Origin: Pseudovibrio exalbescens | GTDB lineage: Bacteria; Pseudomonadota; Alphaproteobacteria; Rhizobiales; Stappiaceae | Assembly (NCBI RefSeq): GCF_028737195.1 | Contig: NZ_JAQZAJ010000003.1 | Span: 186,001-250,000, forward strand | Length of the DNA stretch: 64,000 nucleotides | Direction of reading: 5' to 3' | Shown: positions 28,585-39,525 of the stretch, in pieces | How positions within the stretch are numbered: position 1 is the stretch's first letter | How the letters are laid out: every line of letters starts with the position of its first letter | Position numbers and translations under genes: made by a program | Notes under the pieces: model-generated | The model's input: the letters and a program-made list of their open reading frames with translations, nothing else | Told to the model about the DNA's origin: nothing | Database searches by the model: none

Positions 28585-29903
28585 GCACCAGCAAAAAGGT
28601 GATCTATCTCCCTCGTAAACGGCCTTTGCCATCCCGGCGTGCGGCTGTTGTTTCTGTTTTGGATGTTGGGTCTTCCAAGATCTGCTGCCTGATTGCAAAG
28701 CTGACGCCGAACGAAGACGGCGAGCTGCTGCCGGGCCGCACCCACAGCATTGAGCTGCTGGGCTACGGGCATCAGCGTTCCCGTGGCATCAAGTCCGGCG
28801 TTGTTGTGGATCTGGATCAGGCCGAACAGGCCATTCGCAAGGCGGTGGATTCCGCAGAGCGCATGGCTGGGGTGATGGTTGAATCTCTGCTGGCAACCGT
28901 GACCTGCGGCCGCCTGCAGAGCGAGATCTTCTCGGCCAGTGTTCCGCTTTCCTCCGAGAGCGTGAGCGAGTCCGACATTCAGCGTGTTCTGACCGCAGGT
29001 TCAACGCATACAGCAACGGATGGCCGTGCAGTGATGCACGCCTTGCCGATTTCCTACGGCCTTGATGGCAACCGCGGCATCCGTGACCCGCGCGGCATGA
29101 TGGGCCGCAAGCTGGGTGTGGACATGCAGGTTGTCACGGCTGAAGTACCGCCGGTGCGAAACCTGGAGCTTTGCATTAACCGGGGCCACCTGCACGTGGA
29201 GAACTTGGTTGCGACGCCTTACGCGTCCGGCCTGTCGACCCTGGTGGGTGATGAAACTGAATTGGGTGTTGCTTGCATCGACATGGGCGGCGGCACCACA
29301 ACCATCTCCATCTTCGTGGATGGTCAAATGGTGCATCTGGATGCGATTGCGGTAGGCGGCAACCATGTGACCATGGATATTGCCCGCGCTCTGTCCACCC
29401 GGATGCAGGACGCAGAACGGATTAAGACGCTACACGGTTCTGCGCTGCCAAGTGCAGTGGATGACCGTGATTTCATCAGCGTGCCGCCAGTGGATCAGGA
29501 AGGGGACCTTCCAACACAGATTCCACGGGCCATGTTGACACGTGTGATCCGTCCACGCGTCGAAGAAATTCTTGAGCTTATTCAGGAGCGCCTTGTTGCG
29601 TCCGGCTTTGCTGGCCGCGTTGGCAAGCGCGTTGTCCTGACCGGCGGTGCCAGCCAGTTGACTGGCCTGTCTGAAACAGCTCGCCGAATTCTGGGTCGCA
29701 ATGTGCGGCTCGGTCGCCCGCTTGGCATCGCGAACATGCCAGACGTGGCTAAAGGTCCAGCGTTCAGCGCGGCATGCGGACTGCTTGTCTATCCGCAGGT
29801 TGCGCAGATCGAACAATTCGAACCGCGAGCGCAACGCGGTAAGTGGCTTGGTACGGGCAACTACTTCGCCCGTGTCGGGCAATGGATACGAGAAAGTTTT
29901 TGA
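28581..29903 (+). CDS. ftsA: Cell division actin-like protein FtsA
   Basis: Actin-like ATPase that anchors FtsZ to the membrane. The 440-residue protein has phosphate-1 motif VLDVGSSKICCLIAKL, phosphate-2 IDMGGGTTTISIF, the adenosine motif VVLTGGASQLTGL and, at the C-terminus, an amphipathic tail (NYFARVGQWIRESF) as membrane-targeting helix. The start overlaps ftsQ (ATGA). The next gene, ftsZ, follows after a 105-base gap rather than immediately. Confidence 0.97.
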   Translation: MSTSKKVIYLPRKRPLPSRRAAVVSVLDVGSSKICCLIAKLTPNEDGELLPGRTHSIELLGYGHQRSRGIKSGVVVDLDQAEQAIRKAVDSAERMAGVMVESLLATVTCGRLQSEIFSASVPLSSESVSESDIQRVLTAGSTHTATDGRAVMHALPISYGLDGNRGIRDPRGMMGRKLGVDMQVVTAEVPPVRNLELCINRGHLHVENLVATPYASGLSTLVGDETELGVACIDMGGGTTTISIFVDGQMVHLDAIAVGGNHVTMDIARALSTRMQDAERIKTLHGSALPSAVDDRDFISVPPVDQEGDLPTQIPRAMLTRVIRPRVEEILELIQERLVASGFAGRVGKRVVLTGGASQLTGLSETARRILGRNVRLGRPLGIANMPDVAKGPAFSAACGLLVYPQVAQIEQFEPRAQRGKWLGTGNYFARVGQWIRESF

Positions 29904-30008
29904 TCCCCTGAGGATCAGTCAACAGTTTCGCCTGATTGGCGGACGCACGAGAGGAAGAGCGATATGCCCGCGGGGCAGCGGACATATCTTTAGGGTCGCG
30001 AGGAACTT

Positions 30009-31745
30009 ATGACTATCAACCTGCAAATGCCTGATATTCAGGAATTGAAGCCACGGATTACAGTTTTCGGTGTTGGTGGTGGCGGCGGAAACGCTGTCAA
30101 CAACATGGTCACCAGCGGTCTTCAGGGCTGTGACTTTGTTGTTGCCAACACGGATGCTCAGGCCCTTGCACTGTGCAAGGCTGAACGTGTGATCCAGATG
30201 GGTGTTGCCGTAACCGAAGGTCTGGGCGCTGGTTCCCAGCCGGAAGTTGGCTGTGCCGCAGCAGAAGAAGTGATCGACGAAATCAACGATCATCTCTCCG
30301 GCTCTCACATGGTGTTCATCACTGCCGGTATGGGCGGTGGCACCGGTACTGGCGCTGCGCCAGTGATCGCGCGCGCTGCTCGCGAACAGGGCATCCTGAC
30401 CGTTGGTGTTGTGACCAAGCCGTTCCAGTTCGAAGGCGCGCGCCGTATGCGCATTGCCGACTCTGGTATTGAAGAGCTGCAGCGCAACGTTGATACGCTC
30501 ATCGTTATTCCGAACCAGAATCTCTTCCGCATTGCGAACGCACAGACTACCTTTGCTGATGCTTTTGCCATGGCCGACCAGGTTCTTTACTCCGGCGTGG
30601 CCAATGTCACCGACCTGATGGTGAAGGAAGGTCTCATCAACCTCGACTTTGCTGATGTTCGCTCCATCATGCGCGGCATGGGCAAGGCAATGATGGGTAC
30701 CGGTGAAGCTTCTGGCGACAACCGCGCCATTCAGGCTGCTGAAGCTGCGATTGCAAACCCGCTTCTGGATGAAACATCCATGAAGGGCGCACGCGGCCTG
30801 CTTATCTCCATCAACGGTGGCAACGATCTTACCCTGTTTGAAGTTGATGAAGCTGCAACCCGTATCCGCGAAGAAGTGGATCCAGACGCAAACATCATCC
30901 TCGGCGCTACCTTCGACGAGGAGCTGGAAGGCCGCATTCGCGTTTCTGTTGTTGCTACCGGCATCGACCAGGACGCGCGTGACGATGTTTCTCCTGCCGA
31001 AGTGCGCATGGCTGAGCTGACCGAGCGTCTTCAGTCCGTAAGCTCTTCAAACGAGAACTCCGCACCAAAGGCATACGCGGCACCTGTTGCTCCTGCACAG
31101 GCGGCAGCACCACGTCCTCAGCACGTTGAAAAGCCAGCACCAGTTGCTGCTTCCAGCGATCCTGAGGTCGAAATTGCACCTTACCAGCCGAGCGCTTACG
31201 ATCATTCTGCTGCAATCGAGCAGGTTGAAGAAGAAGCTCCGGCACCTGTTGTTGACACAACGCCAGCACCAGCACCTTACATTCCGCCAGCAGCTGAGCA
31301 GGTACAGCCAACTGCACGTATGCCACGTGTAGAAGACTTCCCGCCAATCGCTCAGCGTGAAATTCGCGCACGTGCTCCTCAGCAGCCTGCAGCACCACAG
31401 CAAGCAGCGCCTGCACCAGCCCCTGCAGCACCAGCGGCTCAGGATCATGCCGAGCAGCACATGCATGAAGATGAGGAGCGTCGCCCAATGGGCCTGCTTC
31501 GTCGTCTTGCTGGCGGTCTGGGCCGTCGTGAAGACGAAGGCTATCATGAGCCAGCTATGGAAGAAGGTCACGTACCTGCCGCGCCTCAGGAAGCGCCAAT
31601 GGCACCAGCACCTGCACGCGCACCAGCATCTCACGGTGCTGCTGGTCACCTCGATCAGGCCGGCCGTTCTGCCCCGCAGAATCGTCCGTCCGTAGACGAC
31701 GATCAGCTTGAAATCCCAGCATTTTTGCGCCGCCAGGCGAACTAA
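30009..31745 (+). CDS. ftsZ: Cell division tubulin homologue FtsZ
   Basis: GTPase that forms the division ring. The 578-residue protein has [17 protein letters not shown], the tubulin signature GGGTGTG near residue 109, NTDAQAL and a catalytic T7 loop reading [14 protein letters not shown]. After the core (about 1-320) comes a long linker to about residue 560, rich in Ala, Pro and Gln, then the conserved C-terminal peptide [13 protein letters not shown] that binds FtsA and other partners. Long linkers are usual in alphaproteobacteria. Codon use appears optimised for strong expression, with many GTT, GCT and GGT codons. Confidence 0.98.
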   Translation: MTINLQMPDIQELKPRITVFGVGGGGGNAVNNMVTSGLQGCDFVVANTDAQALALCKAERVIQMGVAVTEGLGAGSQPEVGCAAAEEVIDEINDHLSGSHMVFITAGMGGGTGTGAAPVIARAAREQGILTVGVVTKPFQFEGARRMRIADSGIEELQRNVDTLIVIPNQNLFRIANAQTTFADAFAMADQVLYSGVANVTDLMVKEGLINLDFADVRSIMRGMGKAMMGTGEASGDNRAIQAAEAAIANPLLDETSMKGARGLLISINGGNDLTLFEVDEAATRIREEVDPDANIILGATFDEELEGRIRVSVVATGIDQDARDDVSPAEVRMAELTERLQSVSSSNENSAPKAYAAPVAPAQAAAPRPQHVEKPAPVAASSDPEVEIAPYQPSAYDHSAAIEQVEEEAPAPVVDTTPAPAPYIPPAAEQVQPTARMPRVEDFPPIAQREIRARAPQQPAAPQQAAPAPAPAAPAAQDHAEQHMHEDEERRPMGLLRRLAGGLGRREDEGYHEPAMEEGHVPAAPQEAPMAPAPARAPASHGAAGHLDQAGRSAPQNRPSVDDDQLEIPAFLRRQAN

Positions 31746-31768
31746 TGTGAACAACTCGCGCCTCTCGG

Positions 31769-31796
31769 CAGCAACTCAGATTTTTCTGGGTTGCTG
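31769..31796 (+). terminator. Stem-loop downstream of ftsZ
   Basis: CAGCAACTCAGA (31769-31780) pairs with TCTGGGTTGCTG (31785-31796), one T-G wobble, loop TTTT. No clear U tract follows at once, so it may stabilise or partly terminate the ftsZ message before lpxC. The rest of 31797-31990 is AT-rich with no recognised element. Confidence 0.5.
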
Positions 31797-31990
31797 CAGC
31801 GCGCTATCCTATTGTTTTATTAGTATAAATCACTAGTTTTTCAGAGCGTTACAAAGCGTAATAAAGCTTTATTTTATTCCTCCCTTAAATGTCGCTAATG
31901 TCCAGCTCAACCGGTGGGGCGGTTCGGAATTTTTTGGCTTGAGTCTCATAACAAACGACCAAGCCCAATCAGATAAGGCTGGAATTTGCG

Positions 31991-32953
31991 ATGACCATGC
32001 GTGTCGAAAAACAGACAACGCTCTCTGATAGCGTAACGCTGAACGGTATCGGCGTTCATTCAGGTGGACCTGCCTCAATCACTTTGCATCCTGCAGACGC
32101 TAATACTGGTATCTTGTTTCAGCGCACAACGCCGGAAGGTGATGTCGAGATTGCCGCATCGTGGCAGTCCGTTTCCGCCACCGCGCTGTGTACTGTTTTG
32201 GGCGATCCTGCCCATGGTGGTGTCTCTACCGTAGAACATTTGATGGCTGCATTCCGTGGTTTGGGCGTGGACAATGTGATCGTTGAGATCGACGGTCCTG
32301 AAATGCCAATCATGGACGGCAGTGCTGCTGCATTCGTTGAAGCGATTGATGCCACCGGGCTTGTCACGCTGAATGCGGGACGTCGTTATATCCGTATCAA
32401 AAAGCCTGTACGCGTCGTGCAGGGGGATCAGTGGTGTGAGCTGCGTCCTTATGACGGCCAGCGTTTCAACATCACCATCGACTTCGACAGCGCTTTGATC
32501 GGCGTTCAGAAACTGGATCTGGAGCTGACCCCTGAGGTTTTCCGCAAGGAAATCTCTCGTGCACGCACCTTCGGTTCTGTTCAGGACGTTGAGAAGCTCT
32601 GGAAGCTTGGCTTTGCCATGGGCTCTTCCCTTGAGAACTCAGTTGCCCTTGATGGTGATCGTGTTCTGAACCCGGAAGGTACCCGTTGGCCGGACGAGTT
32701 CGTGCGTCACAAGGCGCTGGATGCTGTGGGTGACCTCGCTCTTGCAGGTTTGCAGTTCATCGGTGAATACCGCTCCTACAAGGGTGGGCACCGCATGAAC
32801 CACAACATTCTCGTTGAGCTCTTCAAGAACCCGGATGCATTTGAAATCGTTGAGGGTGATGAAGTCGCAAGCCGTTCACGCGTAGCGGAAAAAGGCCACG
32901 CAGAACTGATCGGTGGGCTGCAGGCCGCAGCTTTTGGCCCTGAAGTTTCCTGA
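31991..32953 (+). CDS. lpxC: UDP-3-O-acyl-N-acetylglucosamine deacetylase LpxC
   Basis: Zinc deacetylase at the committed step of lipid A synthesis. The 320-residue protein has GIGVHSGGPASITLHPA, VSTVEHLMAAFRGLGVDN with a zinc histidine, EMPIMDGSAAAFVEAI, FRKEISRARTFG and, further on, HKALDAVGDLALAG and YKGGHRMNHN. All family motifs are intact. It is separated from ftsZ by 245 bases, so it may have its own promoter. Confidence 0.97.
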   Translation: MTMRVEKQTTLSDSVTLNGIGVHSGGPASITLHPADANTGILFQRTTPEGDVEIAASWQSVSATALCTVLGDPAHGGVSTVEHLMAAFRGLGVDNVIVEIDGPEMPIMDGSAAAFVEAIDATGLVTLNAGRRYIRIKKPVRVVQGDQWCELRPYDGQRFNITIDFDSALIGVQKLDLELTPEVFRKEISRARTFGSVQDVEKLWKLGFAMGSSLENSVALDGDRVLNPEGTRWPDEFVRHKALDAVGDLALAGLQFIGEYRSYKGGHRMNHNILVELFKNPDAFEIVEGDEVASRSRVAEKGHAELIGGLQAAAFGPEVS

Positions 32954-33109
32954 GAATCCTGTCATTATTCAAAGGTTATGCCCCACATCCGTCACAAATT
33001 AGCGGCAAATGGCACGCGTAGTGGTGACGAGGTCGGTACATTCAGTTAGAAGCGTCTGACGGGGTGGGGTGTGCCCGATTCCTGAAGTGACATAAGGAGC
33101 TTGGAAACA

Positions 33110-33976
33110 TTGCTGCATTGGGGTGATGCTCAGGGGAATAGTGCTCGCAAGGGCTTGGGCAAGACAGTTCGGTTTCTCTCACTGGCGATTGCGCTAGCAG
33201 TTGCTGGATGTGCCTCTCAGGAAAAAGTAGACGAATACGCATTCGGCGACACGCCTGCTGAACTCATGTTCAACCAGGGCCTTGCCCTGCGCGCTGAGGG
33301 CAAGCTTAAAGACGCTGAGAAGAAGTTCAGTGAACTGGATCGCGTCTATCCGTATTCAGAGTATGCACGCAAGGCGCTGATCAACATTGCTTATCTGAAC
33401 TTCACGATGAGCAAGTATCCAGAAGCCATTGCGGCCGCAGACCGTTTCGTAACCCTTTATCCTGGTAATGAAGATGCAGCCTATGCGCTCTTCCTGATCG
33501 GCGAATCCTATTATCGCCAGATCCCGGATGTGGGCCGTGATCAGCGTTCCACTCAGCGCGCCTTGAAGGCGTTTGATGAAGTGGTCCAGCGCTTCCCGGA
33601 TTCAGAATATGCCAATCAGGCACGCCAACGCATTCGCGTGGCACATGACCAGCTTGCTGGTAAGGAAATGGAAGTCGGCCGCTACTATCTGCAGCGCCGT
33701 CAGTACCTTGCCTCCATCAATCGCTTCAAGGTTGTCGTGCTGAACTACCAGACGACGCGCCACGTTGAAGAGGCGCTGTTCCGCCTGGTGGAAAGCTACT
33801 ATGCGCTTGGTGTTGTCAAAGAGGCGCAGACAGCTGCAGCCGTGCTTGGTCACAACTTCCCTGAGAGCCAGTGGTACCGTGATGCGTACTCTCTGCTGCA
33901 AAAGGGTGGGTACGAACCAAACGAGAACGAAAGCAGCTGGATTTCACGGGCGTTTGGGGATATCAAATTGCTTTGA
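33110..33976 (+). CDS. bamD: Outer membrane assembly lipoprotein BamD
   Basis: TPR lipoprotein of the BAM complex that inserts outer-membrane proteins. A lipoprotein signal is visible with lipobox VAGC, the cysteine about residue 34. Tetratricopeptide-like repeats follow (YSEYARKALINIAYLNFTMS, then a second and third unit), ending near YSLLQKGGYEP. No ATG fits: AAGGAG (33094-33099) stands ten bases before TTG 33110, whereas TTG 33101 is too close and TTG 33155 has poor spacing. The start therefore remains provisional. Confidence 0.92.
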   Translation: MLHWGDAQGNSARKGLGKTVRFLSLAIALAVAGCASQEKVDEYAFGDTPAELMFNQGLALRAEGKLKDAEKKFSELDRVYPYSEYARKALINIAYLNFTMSKYPEAIAAADRFVTLYPGNEDAAYALFLIGESYYRQIPDVGRDQRSTQRALKAFDEVVQRFPDSEYANQARQRIRVAHDQLAGKEMEVGRYYLQRRQYLASINRFKVVVLNYQTTRHVEEALFRLVESYYALGVVKEAQTAAAVLGHNFPESQWYRDAYSLLQKGGYEPNENESSWISRAFGDIKLL

Positions 33977-34008
33977 TCGCTCCGTTCTCAGCATGCTGAT
34001 AGGGCCTT

Positions 34009-35679
34009 ATGCTTTCGACGCTGTCTATTCGGGATATCGTTCTCATTGATAAGCTCGACCTGCAGTTCTCTGCAGGTATGAGCGTTCTTACCGGTGAGAC
34101 TGGTGCCGGTAAATCCATCCTGCTTGATTCCCTTTCTCTGGCCCTTGGTGGGCGCGGGGACGCTGGTCTTGTGCGCCACGGCCAGAAACAGGGACAGGTG
34201 ACAGCGGCATTTGATGTGCCCATGAACCATCCGGTACGCCGCCTTCTTCAAGAAAACGATCTGGAACACGATGCAGATATCATACTGCGCCGTGTTCAGT
34301 CACAGGACGGGCGCACTCGCGCCTTTGTCAATGACGCGCCTGTGAGCGCGGGCCTGATGCGCCAGATTGGGGCGCTCATGGTCGAAGTGCACGGCCAGCA
34401 TGACGACCGGGCCTTGGTCGATCCGGAAAGCCACCGCATGTTGCTTGACAGCTTTGGCGGGCTTGAGGACGCCACCGCAGCGGTGCGCGAGGCTTCACGT
34501 GATGTGCGCAAAGCTGAAAAGACGCTCAAGGATCATATCGCGCGCATCGAAGAAGCTCGTAAAGAAGCCGACTATCTGCGTGACAGCGTTGATGAACTGA
34601 GCGCCCTTGACCCACAAGAGGGGGAGGAGGAAGCGCTGGCTCTGCGTCGTCAGGACATGATGCAGGTGGAGAAGATTGCCGGCGACCTGCAGGAAGCCTT
34701 CGACACGCTAGATGGCCCTGCTTCTCCCATTCCTGAACTGGCCAGTCTGCTGCGCCGTCTGGAGCGCAAGGTAGATCAGGCCCCAGCCTATCTGACCAGC
34801 GTTGTCGAAGCGCTCGGGACCGCTTTGGACCATCTGGAAGATGGCCGCAGTGGTCTGGAGGGGGCGCTTCGGGATACAAACTTTGATCGCGGTGAGCTGG
34901 AACAGACCGAAGAGCGTCTGTTTGCACTGCGTGCTGCCTCCCGAAAGTACGCGCGCCCGGTTGATGATCTTGCTGCCCTGCGGGATCAGATGGCCGCGGA
35001 CCTTGCTGATCTGGATGCTGGTGAAGAGAAACTTCATGCGCTTGAAAAGGCAGTAGCCGAGGCGCGAGCCACCTATGATGCATTGGCGCGCAGTCTCTCT
35101 GAAAAGCGCAGCAATGCGGCCCGCGCACTGGAAGAAGCGGTGCATGCTGAACTGCCATCCTTGAAGCTGGAGCGCGCGCGTTTCATCATTCAACAGGACA
35201 CCGATCCTGAGAACCGAGGCAGCGAGGGTATCGATACCATCGAGTTTTGGGCGCAGACCAACCCTGGCACCCGACCGGGGCCCATGTTCAAGGTTGCGTC
35301 AGGTGGTGAGCTTTCTCGCTTCCTGCTGGCGCTCAAGGTATCGCTTGCGGACAAGGGATCAGCACCGACGCTGGTGTTCGATGAAATTGACACGGGTGTG
35401 GGTGGTGCGGTGGCAGAGGCCATTGGTGTGCGTTTGGCACGCCTTGCCGAGAACGTGCAGGTGCTTACCGTCACTCATGCGCCGCAGGTCGCCGCTCGCG
35501 CCGAAGGCCACTTCCTCATCGAAAAGGGCGAGGTGGATGAAGAGCGCGTTGCGACCCGCGTGACACGGATTGCCGAAAAAGACCGGCGCGAAGAAGTGGC
35601 GCGTATGTTGGCAGGTTCCACGATCACCGAGGAAGCCCGCATGGCGGCTGATCGACTGCTTCACGGAACGCTGGTGTAA
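34009..35679 (+). CDS. recN: DNA repair ATPase RecN
   Basis: SMC-like ATPase acting in double-strand break repair. The 556-residue protein starts with LSIRDIVLIDKLDLQF and Walker A GETGAGKS at 29-36. A central segment rich in Glu, Arg and Ala is predicted coiled coil. The C-terminal lobe carries the ABC signature VASGGELSRFLLALKV, Walker B TLVFDEIDTGVGG and VTHAPQVAARA. Its position after bamD is common in alphaproteobacteria. Confidence 0.97.
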   Translation: MLSTLSIRDIVLIDKLDLQFSAGMSVLTGETGAGKSILLDSLSLALGGRGDAGLVRHGQKQGQVTAAFDVPMNHPVRRLLQENDLEHDADIILRRVQSQDGRTRAFVNDAPVSAGLMRQIGALMVEVHGQHDDRALVDPESHRMLLDSFGGLEDATAAVREASRDVRKAEKTLKDHIARIEEARKEADYLRDSVDELSALDPQEGEEEALALRRQDMMQVEKIAGDLQEAFDTLDGPASPIPELASLLRRLERKVDQAPAYLTSVVEALGTALDHLEDGRSGLEGALRDTNFDRGELEQTEERLFALRAASRKYARPVDDLAALRDQMAADLADLDAGEEKLHALEKAVAEARATYDALARSLSEKRSNAARALEEAVHAELPSLKLERARFIIQQDTDPENRGSEGIDTIEFWAQTNPGTRPGPMFKVASGGELSRFLLALKVSLADKGSAPTLVFDEIDTGVGGAVAEAIGVRLARLAENVQVLTVTHAPQVAARAEGHFLIEKGEVDEERVATRVTRIAEKDRREEVARMLAGSTITEEARMAADRLLHGTLV

Positions 35680-35762
35680 GCGTTCCGCCTTGCTTTGTTG
35701 GCTTGAAAACAGAAGGCCTAGTCCCTGTCTGGTCCATTGCTTGACCCCGTGAATGGGGTGGG

Positions 35763-35790
35763 TGAAAATTAGCAAAGGCTAGCATTTTCA
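35763..35790 (+). other. Stem-loop between recN and the membrane protein gene
   Basis: TGAAAATTAGC (35763-35773) can pair with GCTAGCATTTTCA (35778-35790) with a two-base GC bulge around the loop AAAG. No clear U run follows. It may be a weak terminator or a leader structure. Confidence 0.35.
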
Positions 35791-35848
35791 ATAATTTAAC
35801 GCTGTTTTGGCACAGTAGGGGCATCGAGTATGTCACCGGAGTTGCCTG

Positions 35849-37066
35849 ATGAATGCGTTTCCTCGTCTGAAGGCTTATTTTCACATAGCCGTCGCCCTGA
35901 TTGTTATTGGCTATCCCATGTACCTGTGGGCTCTTTGGGACCCGATGGACTATGGCTTCAGTGCCATGCGTTTGGGGGGAGATTTCTTCGCCTTCTACGA
36001 GGCGGCTCTGCTATCGCTGCGGGGCTATGTGATGTTGGTGATGGATTTTCCTGAGTTCCGCCTCACCGCGCTTGAATATGCACCGGGCAGTCATCCGTTT
36101 TATGAGTGGGTAATGTCTCCCGGCCTGTTGCTGTTTCTCCTGCCGTTTGCGGTGGTTCCTTTCACGTTTTCCTACATACTGTTTTTTCTTGCCGGAATTG
36201 GAGCGTTGGTGACGGCTTGCAAAGAGCGCTACCGCTCGTTTGATACGCTAGATTTCGTTTGCCTAGCCCCGGCATCCCTGCTTTGCGTGCTTTACGGTCA
36301 GCCGGTCATTTTCGTGGCCGCGCTGTTGTGTGCCGGTCTGCGCCACCTGCCTTTGTCGCCGGTTTATGCCGGACTGCTGTTGGGTGTTACCGTCATCGAG
36401 CCATTTGTCTTTGGTTTTTCCCTGTTGGCGCTGGCTGCATCGCGCAACATGATGGCCTTGAGCGCCGCCATTTGCAGTGCTGCGGGCGTGGTGTTCTTGT
36501 CTACCGTGCTGTTTGGTGCCGAAAGCTGGAGCCTTTATTGGCAAACTGCGTTTTCAACCCAGTTCTCAGCGTTGTTGCAGGCGGATAATGCGGTCATTTC
36601 CATGGCTGTCTCGGTCACTGGATCGCTGATCGCCATGGCGCTCAACAAGGAGAGCGTGGTTCTGGTCCAATCGCTTGTTACCGTTCTGGCGGCATGTGTT
36701 GTGGTGTGGCTGTTCTGGCGTGAGCGCGACCGTGAGGCACGGGATCTGGTGTTTGTGATCTGCATCGTGCTTGCCAATCCCTTCACATATGTATGGGATT
36801 TGGCGCTGGTGACGCCGCTGCTTTATTTCTACGCCGTCCGGCATGAGGTTTTTGCACCCTCTGACTACGACAGTCCGGTATTCGAGCCGATCGCGCTCAC
36901 CGCACTTTATCTGCTGCCGTTTGCTGCCATCGCGCTCACATCTCATCTGGTGCCCATTGCACCGCTGGTGCTGGTAGTTGCCGTGTTTTTCGTGATCCCG
37001 CGCCTTGTGGCACCAGTGGAGGAGGCCGGGCAGCGTTCTGGGCACGATGCCGGACTGACAGCCTGA
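35849..37066 (+). CDS. Polytopic membrane protein resembling DUF2029/GT87 glycosyltransferases
   Basis: 405-residue protein with about ten hydrophobic helices. A first extracytoplasmic loop with GGDFFAFYEAALLSLRG and then ALEYAPGSHPFYEWV, followed by a helix (GLLLFLLPFAVVPF), fits the layout of polyprenol-phosphate-dependent glycosyltransferases of the DUF2029/GT87 family, in which an aspartate near the first loop is the expected catalytic base. Identity is weak, so a plain hypothetical call is the alternative. It sits alone between recN and ligA. The C-terminal 20 residues are hydrophilic. Confidence 0.65.
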   Translation: MNAFPRLKAYFHIAVALIVIGYPMYLWALWDPMDYGFSAMRLGGDFFAFYEAALLSLRGYVMLVMDFPEFRLTALEYAPGSHPFYEWVMSPGLLLFLLPFAVVPFTFSYILFFLAGIGALVTACKERYRSFDTLDFVCLAPASLLCVLYGQPVIFVAALLCAGLRHLPLSPVYAGLLLGVTVIEPFVFGFSLLALAASRNMMALSAAICSAAGVVFLSTVLFGAESWSLYWQTAFSTQFSALLQADNAVISMAVSVTGSLIAMALNKESVVLVQSLVTVLAACVVVWLFWRERDREARDLVFVICIVLANPFTYVWDLALVTPLLYFYAVRHEVFAPSDYDSPVFEPIALTALYLLPFAAIALTSHLVPIAPLVLVVAVFFVIPRLVAPVEEAGQRSGHDAGLTA

Positions 37067-37102
37067 AGGCCCTCAAAAGACTGGGATGGGTGCGGTGTTT
37101 AG

Positions 37103-39352
<2,250 letters not shown>

Positions 39353-39410
39353 GCTTTTTGCCGTGTGTTGAAGGGCTGACCCGCGATAAGTCACTGGATG
39401 CATGACAATG

Positions 39411-39443
39411 CTCTGGAGAGTCCACAGGCAGTGATCTCCAGAG
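39411..39443 (+). other. Stem-loop between ligA and uvrD
   Basis: CTCTGGAGA (39411-39419) and TCTCCAGAG (39435-39443) form a perfect 9-bp inverted repeat with a 15-base loop. There is no U tract. Role unknown: a factor-dependent stop or an operator are both possible. Confidence 0.4.
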
Positions 39444-39525
39444 ATGGATTATGTTGCTACAATGTTCTAGTTATCTGAGTTAGGAATCTTTTAACCCGCT
39501 ACTCGAACCTTTGCGAAAGAGACCC

